This document shows, piece by piece, positions 1-8,610 of a stretch of DNA of 64,000 nucleotides. The notes under the pieces were generated by a model that saw only the letters and a program-made list of their open reading frames with translations, had not been told where the DNA came from and ran no database searches. The DNA is from Flavobacterium sp. (GTDB taxonomy: Bacteria; Bacteroidota; Bacteroidia; Flavobacteriales; Flavobacteriaceae), in contig JAHEHJ010000001.1 of assembly GCA_024644655.1 (NCBI GenBank), positions 1-64,000 on the forward strand, written 5' to 3'. Every line of letters begins with the position of its first letter. Within the stretch, counting starts at the first letter, position 1. The position numbers and the translations under genes are program-made.

Positions 1-965
1 GTGTTCACAAAACTATTGGACAAACTGAATACGTCGCGACCAAAATACCCCGATAGGTATAAGTTGTTGTTGGGGTTCAATTTAAAGCTCATCTTGGTGT
101 TCAAATCATAAAAGTAAGCCGAGTTCTTGTTTTTGGCTAACTTTAAAAACAAATGGGCATACGAAGCTCTTCCGGCTAATAGAAACGAGCTTTTGTCTTT
201 TACTATGGGGCCTTCAGCCAATAAGCGACTGGACACCAAACCAATACCTCCATTCATGCCAAACTGATGGCTGTTTCCATCTTTTTGGTACAATTCCAAA
301 ACGGAAGAGGCACGTCCTCCAAAACGAGCGGGTATGCCTCCTTTATAAAGTTTAATATCTTTGATAGCATCGGGATTAAAGACCGAAAAGAACCCAAATA
401 GGTGAGAGGAGTTGAATATAGTAGCTTCATCCAAAAGAATTAAATTCTGATCGGCACCGCCACCCCGCACATTAAAGCCCGATTGCCCTTCACCCGCGTT
501 AGTTACTCCCGGCAAGGTAAGTAGTGCTTTCAATACATCCACTTCGCCCAGAACCACAGGTATTTTTTTGATGGTACTAGCAGAGAGTTTGTGAACACTC
601 ATTTCAGGCTTGCGAATATTGGTGCCCGTTTTTTCGGTAACCACTACCTCGTCTAAGAGTTCGCCCTGCTCTATAAGAGCATAGTTTTTCTTAAGATCCC
701 CCGAAAGATGAAGCGTTTCGGAAACCGTTTGGTATCCGAGGTAACTCAGATTTAATTGGTAGTCTCCTTTAGGAAGGGTAATGGAATAAAAACCATATTC
801 ATTGGTGTTTATACCGGCTTTTAATTCGGGCACATATACCGATACCCCAATCAAGGTTTCGTTGGTTTTAGAGTCGGTTACCGTCCCACTCAGTGTTACT
901 TTTTCTTGGGAGAAACAAACAAATGTGCTCCAAAAACTTAAAAGTAGTAGTGTATTTTTGAACAT
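1..965 (-). CDS. TonB-dependent receptor, 5' part (runs off the window)
   Basis: Outer-membrane receptor of the TonB-dependent family. About 321 N-terminal residues are visible; the rest lies left of position 1. Reading the minus strand from the ATG at 965 gives a signal peptide ending near CFSQ, a carboxypeptidase-regulatory-like beta domain (about residues 23-100, with GVSVYVPE and GYQTVSE), a TonB-box-like segment ending EVVVTEK, then the plug domain with GFNVRGGG and the start of the barrel. This is the common Bacteroidetes architecture for uptake of large or complex ligands. The ligand cannot be told from the part seen, and no SusD-like partner is visible next to the start of the gene. 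A tonB gene lies at 56.0 kb, far from it. Confidence 0.9.
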   Translation of the reverse strand, partial: MFKNTLLLLSFWSTFVCFSQEKVTLSGTVTDSKTNETLIGVSVYVPELKAGINTNEYGFYSITLPKGDYQLNLSYLGYQTVSETLHLSGDLKKNYALIEQGELLDEVVVTEKTGTNIRKPEMSVHKLSASTIKKIPVVLGEVDVLKALLTLPGVTNAGEGQSGFNVRGGGADQNLILLDEATIFNSSHLFGFFSVFNPDAIKDIKLYKGGIPARFGGRASSVLELYQKDGNSHQFGMNGGIGLVSSRLLAEGPIVKDKSSFLLAGRASYAHLFLKLAKNKNSAYFYDLNTKMSFKLNPNNNLYLSGYFGRDVFSLSNSFVN

Positions 966-1101
966 GAAATTACAGTTTTAGTAAATCAGCTATGAGACGC
1001 TAAAAGTAAGGCTTTGTTACGGTAATTTGTTAAGTTTGGGTTAATATAAAATAGGATTTCTATAGAAATTAAATACTTTTACACACCTATTGCTTATTGT
1101 T

Positions 1102-1779
1102 ATGAAATTATCACATGTTGGATTCGGTTTGCTGTTGCTTTCCTTAAAAGGAATGGCCCAGTTTGATACGTCCAAGCGAAGTGTGAATATAGCGCCAGTA
1201 ACTAATAAATCGGGTGCTATTGCACCCACCTCTTCTAAAGCCATTACCTATCCGAGTATTTTTGATAAGAAAGACAAACTGTTACAAGGGGTGTCTTTGC
1301 TGCACAAGAAACCCGAGCAGGAGCGCGGTGTTATGCATCAAGAGCAATTCGAAGATGTGAGCAAACCTTTTACCGAAAAGATGAACCATAAAAGCAATGA
1401 TGGGGTGATTTTAGAACGGTATAAAAGTGATACGTTCTTGGGTGAGTTTAAGGTAGGAACCAAAATTATCAAAATTGCATGCCGAGATCACGAAGCCCCC
1501 GATGGGGATGTAGTGCGCATCTGGCTCAATGATAAAGTAGCCGTGGATGGGATTCTCTTGGATATAGACTTTAGAGAAGTGTATTTAGATTTACAAGAGG
1601 GCATCAATAAAATAGAAGTGGAGGCTATGAACCAAGGGGAGTCGGGTCCCAATACCGCCCAGTTCGTGATTTATGATGAGAATGGGGGTATGGTTACGAC
1701 CAACAAATGGAACCTAACTACAGGTGTGAAAGCCAAACTAATCATCTTCAAGAAAGATATGGTATTGAAAAAACAATAA
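1102..1779 (+). CDS. secreted protein of unknown function
   Basis: A 225-residue protein with a clear signal peptide (MKLSHVGFGLLLLSLKGMAQ), so exported to the periplasm or beyond. I do not recognise the family. The middle is charged and low in hydrophobicity. The C-terminal half (from about residue 115) looks like a beta-sandwich, with FKVGTKIIKIACRDHEAPDGD followed by alternating hydrophobic strands. An in-frame TTG lies 12 bases upstream, but the ATG at 1102 begins exactly at the signal peptide and is preferred. It is divergent from the TonB receptor and ends at a bidirectional terminator shared with icd. No T9SS C-terminal sorting domain is evident. Confidence 0.75.
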   Translation: MKLSHVGFGLLLLSLKGMAQFDTSKRSVNIAPVTNKSGAIAPTSSKAITYPSIFDKKDKLLQGVSLLHKKPEQERGVMHQEQFEDVSKPFTEKMNHKSNDGVILERYKSDTFLGEFKVGTKIIKIACRDHEAPDGDVVRIWLNDKVAVDGILLDIDFREVYLDLQEGINKIEVEAMNQGESGPNTAQFVIYDENGGMVTTNKWNLTTGVKAKLIIFKKDMVLKKQ

Positions 1780-1811
1780 AAAAAGGCACTCCGATTGAGA
1801 GTGCCTTTTTT
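1780..1811. terminator. bidirectional intrinsic terminator
   Basis: A hairpin with a 12-base stem (AAAAAGGCACTC paired with GAGTGCCTTTTT), with A-run and T-run flanks that make it work on both strands. It lies between the convergent ends of the secreted protein gene and icd. Confidence 0.85.
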
Positions 1812-1830
1812 GGTAGTATGTTGTTTGGAC

Positions 1831-3054
1831 TTAAGAAAGTTTCGCGTCCAAATTGGTTTTCAAAGCTTGCAAGAAATCTTCAGTAGACAAGTAGTCTGCA
1901 TCTGTTAATCCCTCTGGTTTAACCAACATCGCTAAGTCTTTAGTCATTTTCCCTGATTCTACTGTTTCGATACAAACGGCTTCTAAAGCATGACAGAAAT
2001 TGATTAATTCTTGGTTTTGGTCTAATTTACCACGGTGTTCCAATCCACGAGTCCATGCAAAGATAGAAGCGATTGGGTTGGTAGATGTTTTTCTTCCTTT
2101 TTGGTGTTCTCTATAGTGACGAGTTACGGTTCCGTGAGCGGCTTCAGCTTCTACTGTTTTTCCATCAGGAGTAACCAATACAGAAGTCATTAAACCTAAT
2201 GAACCAAATCCTTGAGCAACAGTGTCTGATTGTACATCACCATCGTAGTTTTTACACGCCCAAACAAATCCACCATTCCATTTCATACAAGAGGCAACCA
2301 TATCGTCAATCAAACGGTGCTCGTAAATGATTCCGTTCGCCTCAAAATCGGCTTTGTAATGTTGTTGGTATACTTCTTCAAAGATGTCTTTGAAGCGCCC
2401 GTCATAGGCTTTAAGGATCGTGTTTTTAGTAGAAAGGTATAATGGCCATTTTTTAGTTAACGCCATTTGGAAGGATGAATGGGCAAAGCCGTAAATACTT
2501 TCGTCAGTATTGTACATAGACATCGCTACTCCATCGCCTTTAAAGTCATATACATTCCATGTAGTCGTTTCCCCTGCTTCGTTAGTGAATGACATGGTAA
2601 GTGTTCCTTTTCCTTTGATTACTTTATCCGTAGCTTTGTATTGATCTCCAAAAGCATGACGTCCAATTACGATGGGTTTGGTCCATCCTTGTACATAGCG
2701 AGGTACATTACTCATGATGATTGGCTCACGGAATACGGTTCCACCTACGATATTACGAATAGTACCGTTCGGTGATTTCCACATTTCAGAAAGATTAAAT
2801 TCTTTAACACGCTCCTCGTCTGGAGTGATGGTAGCACATTTAATCCCTACATTGTATTGTTTGATAGCTTCTGCAGAGTCTATCGTGATTTGGTCTTTAG
2901 TGGCCTCACGACTTTCAATGCCTAAATCATAATATTTAATATCTAAATCTAAATAAGGAAGTATTAATTGTTCTTTTATAAAACTCCATATAATTCGAGT
3001 CATTTCATCGCCATCGATTTCTACAACCGGATTAGCTACTTTAATTTTTGCCAT
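1831..3054 (-). CDS. icd: NADP-dependent isocitrate dehydrogenase, eukaryote-like dimeric type
   Basis: Oxidative decarboxylation of isocitrate to 2-oxoglutarate in the TCA cycle, yielding NADPH; cytoplasmic. The 407 residues match the eukaryote-like homodimeric IDH class rather than the E. coli type (about 416). Visible landmarks are the N-terminal [14 protein letters not shown], the substrate-loop SPNGTIRN near residue 95, the catalytic DDMVA region near 252, and [14 protein letters not shown] near 305-320, which carries the NADP-binding residues. The start is the only sensible ATG, and a TAnnTTTG element lies about 48 bases upstream. It appears monocistronic, ending at a shared terminator. 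Confidence 0.96.
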   Translation of the reverse strand: MAKIKVANPVVEIDGDEMTRIIWSFIKEQLILPYLDLDIKYYDLGIESREATKDQITIDSAEAIKQYNVGIKCATITPDEERVKEFNLSEMWKSPNGTIRNIVGGTVFREPIIMSNVPRYVQGWTKPIVIGRHAFGDQYKATDKVIKGKGTLTMSFTNEAGETTTWNVYDFKGDGVAMSMYNTDESIYGFAHSSFQMALTKKWPLYLSTKNTILKAYDGRFKDIFEEVYQQHYKADFEANGIIYEHRLIDDMVASCMKWNGGFVWACKNYDGDVQSDTVAQGFGSLGLMTSVLVTPDGKTVEAEAAHGTVTRHYREHQKGRKTSTNPIASIFAWTRGLEHRGKLDQNQELINFCHALEAVCIETVESGKMTKDLAMLVKPEGLTDADYLSTEDFLQALKTNLDAKLS

Positions 3055-3101
3055 ATTGTTGAGGTTTGTTGTTAGTGTTTAGTGAAAAATTTTCGCGTGC
3101 A

Positions 3102-3109
3102 CAAATATA
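3102..3109 (-). promoter_or_regulatory. putative -7 element for icd
   Basis: CAAATATA on the plus strand reads TATATTTG on the minus strand, matching the Bacteroidetes TAnnTTTG -7 box. No TTG is seen at the expected upstream distance, so this is a half-site match only. Confidence 0.35.
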
Positions 3110-3300
3110 AATAATAAGATAGAAAATTCATTTACTGAATGGGCGAAATCGATTGAATTATCAAATTGCTATTTTAACAACTAAAAAATAAGTTTATCAT
3201 AATTTTAGCATTTCATAATTGACTATTCTATAATTATTGATGCCAAAAAATAGAGTCTCTTATTTTTAGTGTCTTTTTTTTCATATTAATCCCTAAATAA

Positions 3301-3331
3301 TTGGTTAATCTTATATAGAATTATATATTTG
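3301..3331 (+). promoter_or_regulatory. Bacteroidetes-type promoter for secDF
   Basis: TTG at 3301-3303 is followed, after 20 bases, by TATATTTG at 3324-3331. Both sequence and spacing fit the flavobacterial TTG/TAnnTTTG consensus. Predicted transcription start is near 3338, about 118 bases before the secDF ATG. Confidence 0.6.
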
Positions 3332-3455
3332 CACGTTTCAAAAAAAATAGAATTGTTGTAAATTCAATGCTTTAGCTTATAATGTTTTGAATTTCAATGG
3401 TTTTCTTTTTTGTGAAAACACATCAAAAACAAGAATTAATTAATTTTTAGTAATA

Positions 3456-6425
3456 ATGCAGAATAAAGGACTCATTAAATTTTTCGCAATTCTATTTGCA
3501 TTGGTAAGTATCTACCAACTTTCATTCACATTTGTGGCCAACAAAGTAAAAGATGATGCCAAAAACTTCGCGGCAGGAAATCCTGTGAAAGAAGTAAAAT
3601 ATCTGGACTCCATTGGAAAAGAAAATGTTTTCAATTTAGGGTTTACTGAGTTTACGTACAACGAAGTAAAAGATAAACAAATCAATAAAGGTCTTGACCT
3701 TGAGGGAGGAATCAACGTGATTCTTCAAATCTCGGTTAAAGATGTATTGAAACAATTATCAAACAACTCTAAAAATCCAGTATTCAACAAAGCATTAGAA
3801 GATGCTAAAAAGAATCAAAAAGGAAATCAATCGTATTTGGATGCGTTCTTCGAAGCATTTGATGCCAATAAAGGAACTACTAAATTAGCGTCTCCTGATA
3901 TTTTCGCGAATAGAAATTTACAAGGTGTAGTAGACTTCAATATGTCTGATGACCAAGTGAAAAAAGTATTGGCTAAAAAAGTAGATGAATCAGTAGAATC
4001 TGCTTTTGGTGTATTGAGAAGCCGTATCGATAAATTTGGTGTAACACAACCAAACATTGCTAAATTAGGACAAACAGGTAGAATCTTAATTGAGTTACCA
4101 GGTGCTAAAGATGTAGACCGTATTAAAAAGTTAGTTTCTAGTAAAGCAGAATTAGAGTTCTGGGAAACGTACAAAGCTGAAGAAATGATGGGCTTCTTAC
4201 AACAAGCCAACGAAGCTTTGAAAGCTACTGTTAAAAATGACGTAAAAGCTGCCGTTGAAAAACCAGCTGATTCTATCAGTAAATTATTGACTGATAAATC
4301 TAAAGATACAGCTGTTGCTAAAAAAGGAAACAATCCATTGTTTGATAAATTTGTTTCTCAAGGTGGTGGACCAGTTTTAGTACTTGCAAATCCAAAAGAT
4401 ACTGCAACAATCAATGGCTATTTAAAAAGACAAGAAATAAAAGCTTTATTACCAGCTGATAAACGTTACGCTAAATTCGTTTGGGGTAAACCTAACGTGA
4501 AAATCGACGAGAAAACGAAGAAAGAAACGGAAACAGTTGAATTATACGCTTTAAAAGGAAATAGAGATAACCTGGCTCCAATGAGTGGTGGTGTTATCGT
4601 TGATGCTAAAGATTCATTTGACCAAATGGGTAAACCATCGGTTACAATGCAAATGAATGGTGCAGGTGCTAGAACATGGGAAGAATTAACAGGTAGAGCT
4701 TACACTCAAAAAAGTTATATCGCTATTGCTTTAGATGATGTAGTATATTCTGCTCCTGGAGTTTCTTCTGGTCCTATCTCAGGTGGTAGATCTGAAATTT
4801 CTGGAAACTTTGAAGTATCTGAAACTAAAGATTTAGCTAACGTATTAAGAGCTGGTAAATTACCAGCTGAAGCTGAAATCATCCAATCAGAAATTGTTGG
4901 ACCATCCTTAGGAGAAATCGCTATTCATGCGGGATTAATTTCATCTATCGTTGGATTGTTATTAGTATGTTTTTGGATGGTATTCTACTACGGTAGAGCT
5001 GGATGGTATGCTAATGCAGCTTTATTATTGAACTTATTATTCTTATTTGGTGTAATGGCAAGTTTTGGTTTTGTATTGACATTGCCAGGTATTGCCGGTA
5101 TCGTATTAACATTGGGTACTGCAGTAGATGCGAACATCATTATATATGAAAGAGCAAAAGAAGAATTACGTGAAGGTAAATCATTAGCGGATGCTGTGGT
5201 TACGTCATACGGGTGGAAAGGAGCTATGCGTTCAATCATTGATGCAAACGTAACACACGTATTAACAGGTACTATCTTATTCGTATTTGGTACAGGATTA
5301 ATCCAAGGATTTGCGTTAACGCTTTTAATTGGTATTTTCACCTCTTTATTTACTTCTATCTTTATTGCACGTATCTTTATTGATAAAGATATTGCTCACA
5401 ACAGAGAATTGACCTTTACTACGGGATTGACTAAAAACTGGTTTACTGGTTTCCATTTTGATTTCGTTGGAATTAAAAAATGGTCATACTTATTTTCATC
5501 TGCTGTAGTAGTAGTAAGTTGTATTTCTTTCTACTTTAATGGATTGGATCAAGGTGTGGATTTCGTTGGAGGTAGAACGTTCCAAGTGAAATTTGAAAAA
5601 CCAGTTGAGTCAACTACTGTTTCTGAAGAATTATCAAAAGCATTTGGTACTACTGTAGAAGCTAAAGTATTTGGAGAAGATGATCAGTTGAAAATCACAA
5701 CCAAATACAAAATCAAAGAAGAAGGTGTTGGCGTTGATGCTGAAGTAAACAAAAAATTATACGATGGATTGAAAAAGTATTTCTCTCCAGCGGTTACTTA
5801 TGATAAATTTACCAATGCATACGATGGTAAAACAGTTGGGGTATTACAAGCTTCTAAAGTAGGAGCAGCAATCTCTGCTGATATCAAAACCAACTCATTC
5901 TGGGCTGTTATCGGAGCGATGTTAGTAGTAGGTCTATACTTGGTAATCTCATTCCGCAAATGGCAGTATTCATTAGGTGCGATTGCAGCGGTAATACATG
6001 ACGTTATTTTCGTATTAGGATTATACTCTTTATTATACAAATACATGCCATTCCACATGGAAATGGATCAACATTTCATCGCGGCTATCCTTACAGTAAT
6101 TGGATACTCAATGAATGATACCGTAATTGTATTTGATAGAATTAGAGAGTTCCTTGCAGGAGATAGAAAAGGTCACTTTAAAGATGTGGTAAACGCTTCT
6201 ATTAATACAACCTTATCAAGAACCTTAAATACGTCATTAACGATGATTATGGTATTGTTAATCATGTTCGTTTTTGGTGGTGATTCTATCCGTGGATTCA
6301 TCTTCGCGATGTTAATCGGTATAATCGTAGGAACTTATTCTTCATTGTTCATTGCAACTCCAGTATTGGTTGATACAATGAGTAAAGAAGCAATTGATGA
6401 TATTGAAAAAAGACACGGAAACTAA
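3456..6425 (+). CDS. secDF: protein translocase subunit SecDF (fused SecD-SecF)
   Basis: Proton-driven accessory of the SecYEG channel that pulls exported proteins through the inner membrane. At 989 residues it is a SecD-SecF fusion, as is usual in Bacteroidetes. SecD occupies about residues 1-650, with an N-terminal transmembrane helix, a large periplasmic P1 region (including GLDLEGGINVIL near 78), and the membrane domain with VDANIIIYERAKEE near 555. SecF follows, with GVDFVGGRTFQV near 700 and MNDTVIVFDRIRE near 886-900. The P1 domain carries a long charged, Lys/Asp-rich insertion compared with E. coli SecD. It has its own promoter and a strong terminator. Confidence 0.97.
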   Translation: MQNKGLIKFFAILFALVSIYQLSFTFVANKVKDDAKNFAAGNPVKEVKYLDSIGKENVFNLGFTEFTYNEVKDKQINKGLDLEGGINVILQISVKDVLKQLSNNSKNPVFNKALEDAKKNQKGNQSYLDAFFEAFDANKGTTKLASPDIFANRNLQGVVDFNMSDDQVKKVLAKKVDESVESAFGVLRSRIDKFGVTQPNIAKLGQTGRILIELPGAKDVDRIKKLVSSKAELEFWETYKAEEMMGFLQQANEALKATVKNDVKAAVEKPADSISKLLTDKSKDTAVAKKGNNPLFDKFVSQGGGPVLVLANPKDTATINGYLKRQEIKALLPADKRYAKFVWGKPNVKIDEKTKKETETVELYALKGNRDNLAPMSGGVIVDAKDSFDQMGKPSVTMQMNGAGARTWEELTGRAYTQKSYIAIALDDVVYSAPGVSSGPISGGRSEISGNFEVSETKDLANVLRAGKLPAEAEIIQSEIVGPSLGEIAIHAGLISSIVGLLLVCFWMVFYYGRAGWYANAALLLNLLFLFGVMASFGFVLTLPGIAGIVLTLGTAVDANIIIYERAKEELREGKSLADAVVTSYGWKGAMRSIIDANVTHVLTGTILFVFGTGLIQGFALTLLIGIFTSLFTSIFIARIFIDKDIAHNRELTFTTGLTKNWFTGFHFDFVGIKKWSYLFSSAVVVVSCISFYFNGLDQGVDFVGGRTFQVKFEKPVESTTVSEELSKAFGTTVEAKVFGEDDQLKITTKYKIKEEGVGVDAEVNKKLYDGLKKYFSPAVTYDKFTNAYDGKTVGVLQASKVGAAISADIKTNSFWAVIGAMLVVGLYLVISFRKWQYSLGAIAAVIHDVIFVLGLYSLLYKYMPFHMEMDQHFIAAILTVIGYSMNDTVIVFDRIREFLAGDRKGHFKDVVNASINTTLSRTLNTSLTMIMVLLIMFVFGGDSIRGFIFAMLIGIIVGTYSSLFIATPVLVDTMSKEAIDDIEKRHGN

Positions 6426-6446
6426 TCCGTTAGTCTTAGACTATAT

Positions 6447-6481
6447 AAAAAAAGGGTTGTCATATGACAACCCTTTTTTTA
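6447..6481. terminator. bidirectional terminator after secDF
   Basis: A perfect palindrome (AAAGGGTTGTCATATGACAA then CCCTTT) flanked by A and T runs. It serves secDF and the convergent small gene at 6486-6872. Confidence 0.9.
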
Positions 6482-6485
6482 TGCT

Positions 6486-6872
6486 TTACTCTTTAGTAGT
6501 TCGTTTGATGATATTTCGTAAAACTGCTTTTTCTGTGTAATTGATTATCTCTAAGGTAATCTCTTTGTCTTTTTTGGTTTTCCCATACACGATGTACAAT
6601 TTGCCGCCGTCTGTTGGAATGTTGCTTTTGTCAAAATCGACGTCTCCATAGGTTAGTGTGTTCTTGACATCTGCGGTATCTACCCAATCTTCTGTAAGTC
6701 TTCTAGAAGCTTCTGTGTCGTAGATAAAGGGCTTGTTCCTTATATCGTTTAACACTCTGGCATTGGGGAAATAATTGCACCGAGTATCTTTTCCGCTCAG
6801 CACCATGGCTACAAAAAAGAGCCCTATCACAAAGCCCACCAAATAGTAAGCTAATCGTTGGTAAAACTTCAT
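6486..6872 (-). CDS. small membrane-anchored protein, DUF4258-like
   Basis: A 128-residue protein with one N-terminal transmembrane helix (about residues 8-27, YYLVGFVIGLFFVAMVL) and a soluble remainder. The layout (a hydrophobic anchor, then NARVLNDIRNKP and a C-terminal ITLEIINYTEKAVL strand) resembles flavobacterial proteins annotated DUF4258. That assignment is from memory of the family, not a search. Function unknown. A TAnnTTTG element lies just upstream (6890-6897). It sits downstream of ald on the same strand with a 70-base gap. Confidence 0.7.
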   Translation of the reverse strand: MKFYQRLAYYLVGFVIGLFFVAMVLSGKDTRCNYFPNARVLNDIRNKPFIYDTEASRRLTEDWVDTADVKNTLTYGDVDFDKSNIPTDGGKLYIVYGKTKKDKEITLEIINYTEKAVLRNIIKRTTKE

Positions 6873-6889
6873 AGTTGTTTATTTTTTCG

Positions 6890-6897
6890 CAAAAGTA
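6890..6897 (-). promoter_or_regulatory. putative -7 element for the DUF4258-like gene
   Basis: CAAAAGTA on the plus strand is TACTTTTG on the minus strand. The predicted start of transcription is about 11 bases before the ATG at 6872. No matching -33 TTG is seen. Confidence 0.3.
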
Positions 6898-6942
6898 ATC
6901 AAATGTTTGAGTACGGCAGTGCTTTAGTTCACTATTATTGTT

Positions 6943-8136
6943 TTAAAAAACAATTAAGTTGATGTCACTATCAGGTAGGTTGAACCATTCACCAATAGCT
7001 TTGTTGGTCAAGATACCATGGTATAGATATACACCGTGTTTCAAGCCTTTATTACATCGAATGGCACTTTCTATTCCACCGTCTTCAGCAATTTGCAATA
7101 AATAAGGAGTAATGATATTACTTATCGAAAGGGATGCAGTTTTGGAATAGCGCGAAGGGATATTCGGTACACAATAGTGAATAATATCGTTTTTAATAAA
7201 AGTTGGTGATTCGTGTGTAGTCACTTCTGAGGTTTCAAAGCATCCTCCAGTATCAATGCTTACATCAATAATCACTGCCCCTTTTTTCATGTGTTCTACC
7301 ATGGTTTCGGTAACCACCACAGGACAACGGTCAACTCCTCTCATCGCTCCAATGGCTACGTCACAACGACGCAAGGCTTTTAATAAGGCTTTGGGCTGTA
7401 TAGTAGAGGTAAAGATGCGCTGATTCAAGTTGTTTTGTAAACGGCGTAATTTGGTAATGGAATTGTCAAATACTTTTACACTAGCGCCTAGTCCTAATGC
7501 AGTTTTGGCAGCAAATTCACCCACAGTACCTGCACCTAGAATCACTACATCTGTAGGAGGCACTCCCGTGATATTGCCTAAGAGTAATCCTTTACCAAAT
7601 TGATTGTTAATCATCAATTCGGCCGCAATGAGTACAGAGGCAGTTCCGGCGATTTCACTTAAAGATTTTACGGCAGGGTAAGAGCCATCTTCGTCTTTGA
7701 TGTATTCAAAGGCTAAGGCGGTTATTTTTTTCTTCATCAAAGCTTCAAAGTAGCCTGATTTTCTTGTTTTTAATTGGATAGCTGAAATGACAATGGTGTT
7801 TTGTTTTACCAAATCTATTTCTTCTAAGGTAAGCGGCTCAACTTTAAGGATTATGGGGCAACTCAACACTTTTTTAGTGTCATTGGTTATAGTAGCTCCG
7901 GCATCACTAAATTCTTGATCAGAATAACTGGAACTCAGTCCGGCACCCGATTCTATCATGACTTTATGGCCATGAGAGGTTAATGAGTTTACAGCATCAG
8001 GCGTCAAACAAATACGGCGCTCTTGGTAGGAAGTCTCTTTTGGAACCCCAATAAAAAGCTCACTTTTTTGCCGAAAGACTTCTAATTTTTCCTCTTGTGG
8101 CAACAGTTGTTGTTTGGTGAAAGGTGTAATAGCCAT
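6943..8136 (-). CDS. ald: alanine dehydrogenase (AlaDH/PNT family)
   Basis: NAD-dependent interconversion of L-alanine with pyruvate and ammonia; cytoplasmic. Of 397 residues, the first roughly 30 form an extension before the AlaDH/PNT N-domain, which begins at IGVPKETSYQERRICLTPDA. The NAD-binding Rossmann segment is VVILGAGTVGEFAA near residues 198-212. Canonical Ald is about 370 residues, so the N-terminal extension accounts for the extra length. The same family includes transhydrogenase alpha subunits, but no PntB gene is adjacent, so alanine dehydrogenase is the better call. It lies 44 bases downstream of tsaE, probably in one operon with porX. Confidence 0.85.
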   Translation of the reverse strand: MAITPFTKQQLLPQEEKLEVFRQKSELFIGVPKETSYQERRICLTPDAVNSLTSHGHKVMIESGAGLSSSYSDQEFSDAGATITNDTKKVLSCPIILKVEPLTLEEIDLVKQNTIVISAIQLKTRKSGYFEALMKKKITALAFEYIKDEDGSYPAVKSLSEIAGTASVLIAAELMINNQFGKGLLLGNITGVPPTDVVILGAGTVGEFAAKTALGLGASVKVFDNSITKLRRLQNNLNQRIFTSTIQPKALLKALRRCDVAIGAMRGVDRCPVVVTETMVEHMKKGAVIIDVSIDTGGCFETSEVTTHESPTFIKNDIIHYCVPNIPSRYSKTASLSISNIITPYLLQIAEDGGIESAIRCNKGLKHGVYLYHGILTNKAIGEWFNLPDSDINLIVF

Positions 8137-8180
8137 AATACGAAGTTGAATTATGGCACAAATTACAAAATATTATCCAA

Positions 8181-8588
8181 TTAGGTAATACTAAGCTGTC
8201 TTTTACCGTCAACCAATTCGGTTAATGTGATGACTGTATGAGCTTCAGGAATCAGATTCGGAATTTTTTCGGACCATTCAATAAAACACCAATTACCCGA
8301 ATACAGGTATTCATCGATTCCCATATCTAGCGCTTCTTCCTCAGATTTTATGCGATATACATCAAAATGGAAAACCAATCCATTGGAAAGGGTATGGTAT
8401 TCATTGACCAAGGAAAAAGTAGGGCTGCTCGTAGCGTCATGTACCCCTAATTCCTTAGCTAAAGCTTTGATTAAAGTTGTTTTCCCTACCCCCATAGCGC
8501 CATGAAATAAAATGACCTTATGGGGTTTCTCGCTTAGGATTTTATGAGCTACTTCGGGTAACTCTGATAATGAAAAAAATATTTCCAT
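8181..8588 (-). CDS. tsaE: tRNA threonylcarbamoyladenosine biosynthesis ATPase TsaE
   Basis: ATPase that works with TsaB and TsaD to make t6A at position 37 of ANN-decoding tRNAs; essential in many bacteria. It is 135 residues, normal for the family. The Walker A motif is GAMGVGKTTLIKAL near residues 29-42, followed by the switch-like SSPTFSLVNEY near 53-63 and the C-terminal FIEWSEKIPNLIP segment. It starts 22 bases after porX and is followed by ald after 44 bases, so the three genes are probably co-transcribed. Confidence 0.95.
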   Translation of the reverse strand: MEIFFSLSELPEVAHKILSEKPHKVILFHGAMGVGKTTLIKALAKELGVHDATSSPTFSLVNEYHTLSNGLVFHFDVYRIKSEEEALDMGIDEYLYSGNWCFIEWSEKIPNLIPEAHTVITLTELVDGKRQLSIT

Positions 8589-8610
8589 TGGTAGTTGGAT
8601 TTGAAAACGA

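Larger units (their letters stand above)
3055..3455. other. 401-base divergent intergenic region, icd/secDF
   Basis: Very AT-rich and without a credible ORF. It holds the icd promoter element at its left end and a well-formed secDF promoter at 3301-3331. The secDF leader would be about 115 bases, long for this window, but I see no strong hairpin or riboswitch-like structure in it. Confidence 0.6.

Noticed and set aside
2230-2442. 70-residue reading frame opposite icd
   Set aside because: Lies wholly antisense to a well-conserved enzyme, has no promoter or family similarity, and is a shadow of the icd codon pattern.
3338-3455. Riboswitch or leader peptide in the long secDF leader
   Set aside because: No stable hairpin series or short ORF with a plausible start is apparent; the long leader alone is not evidence.
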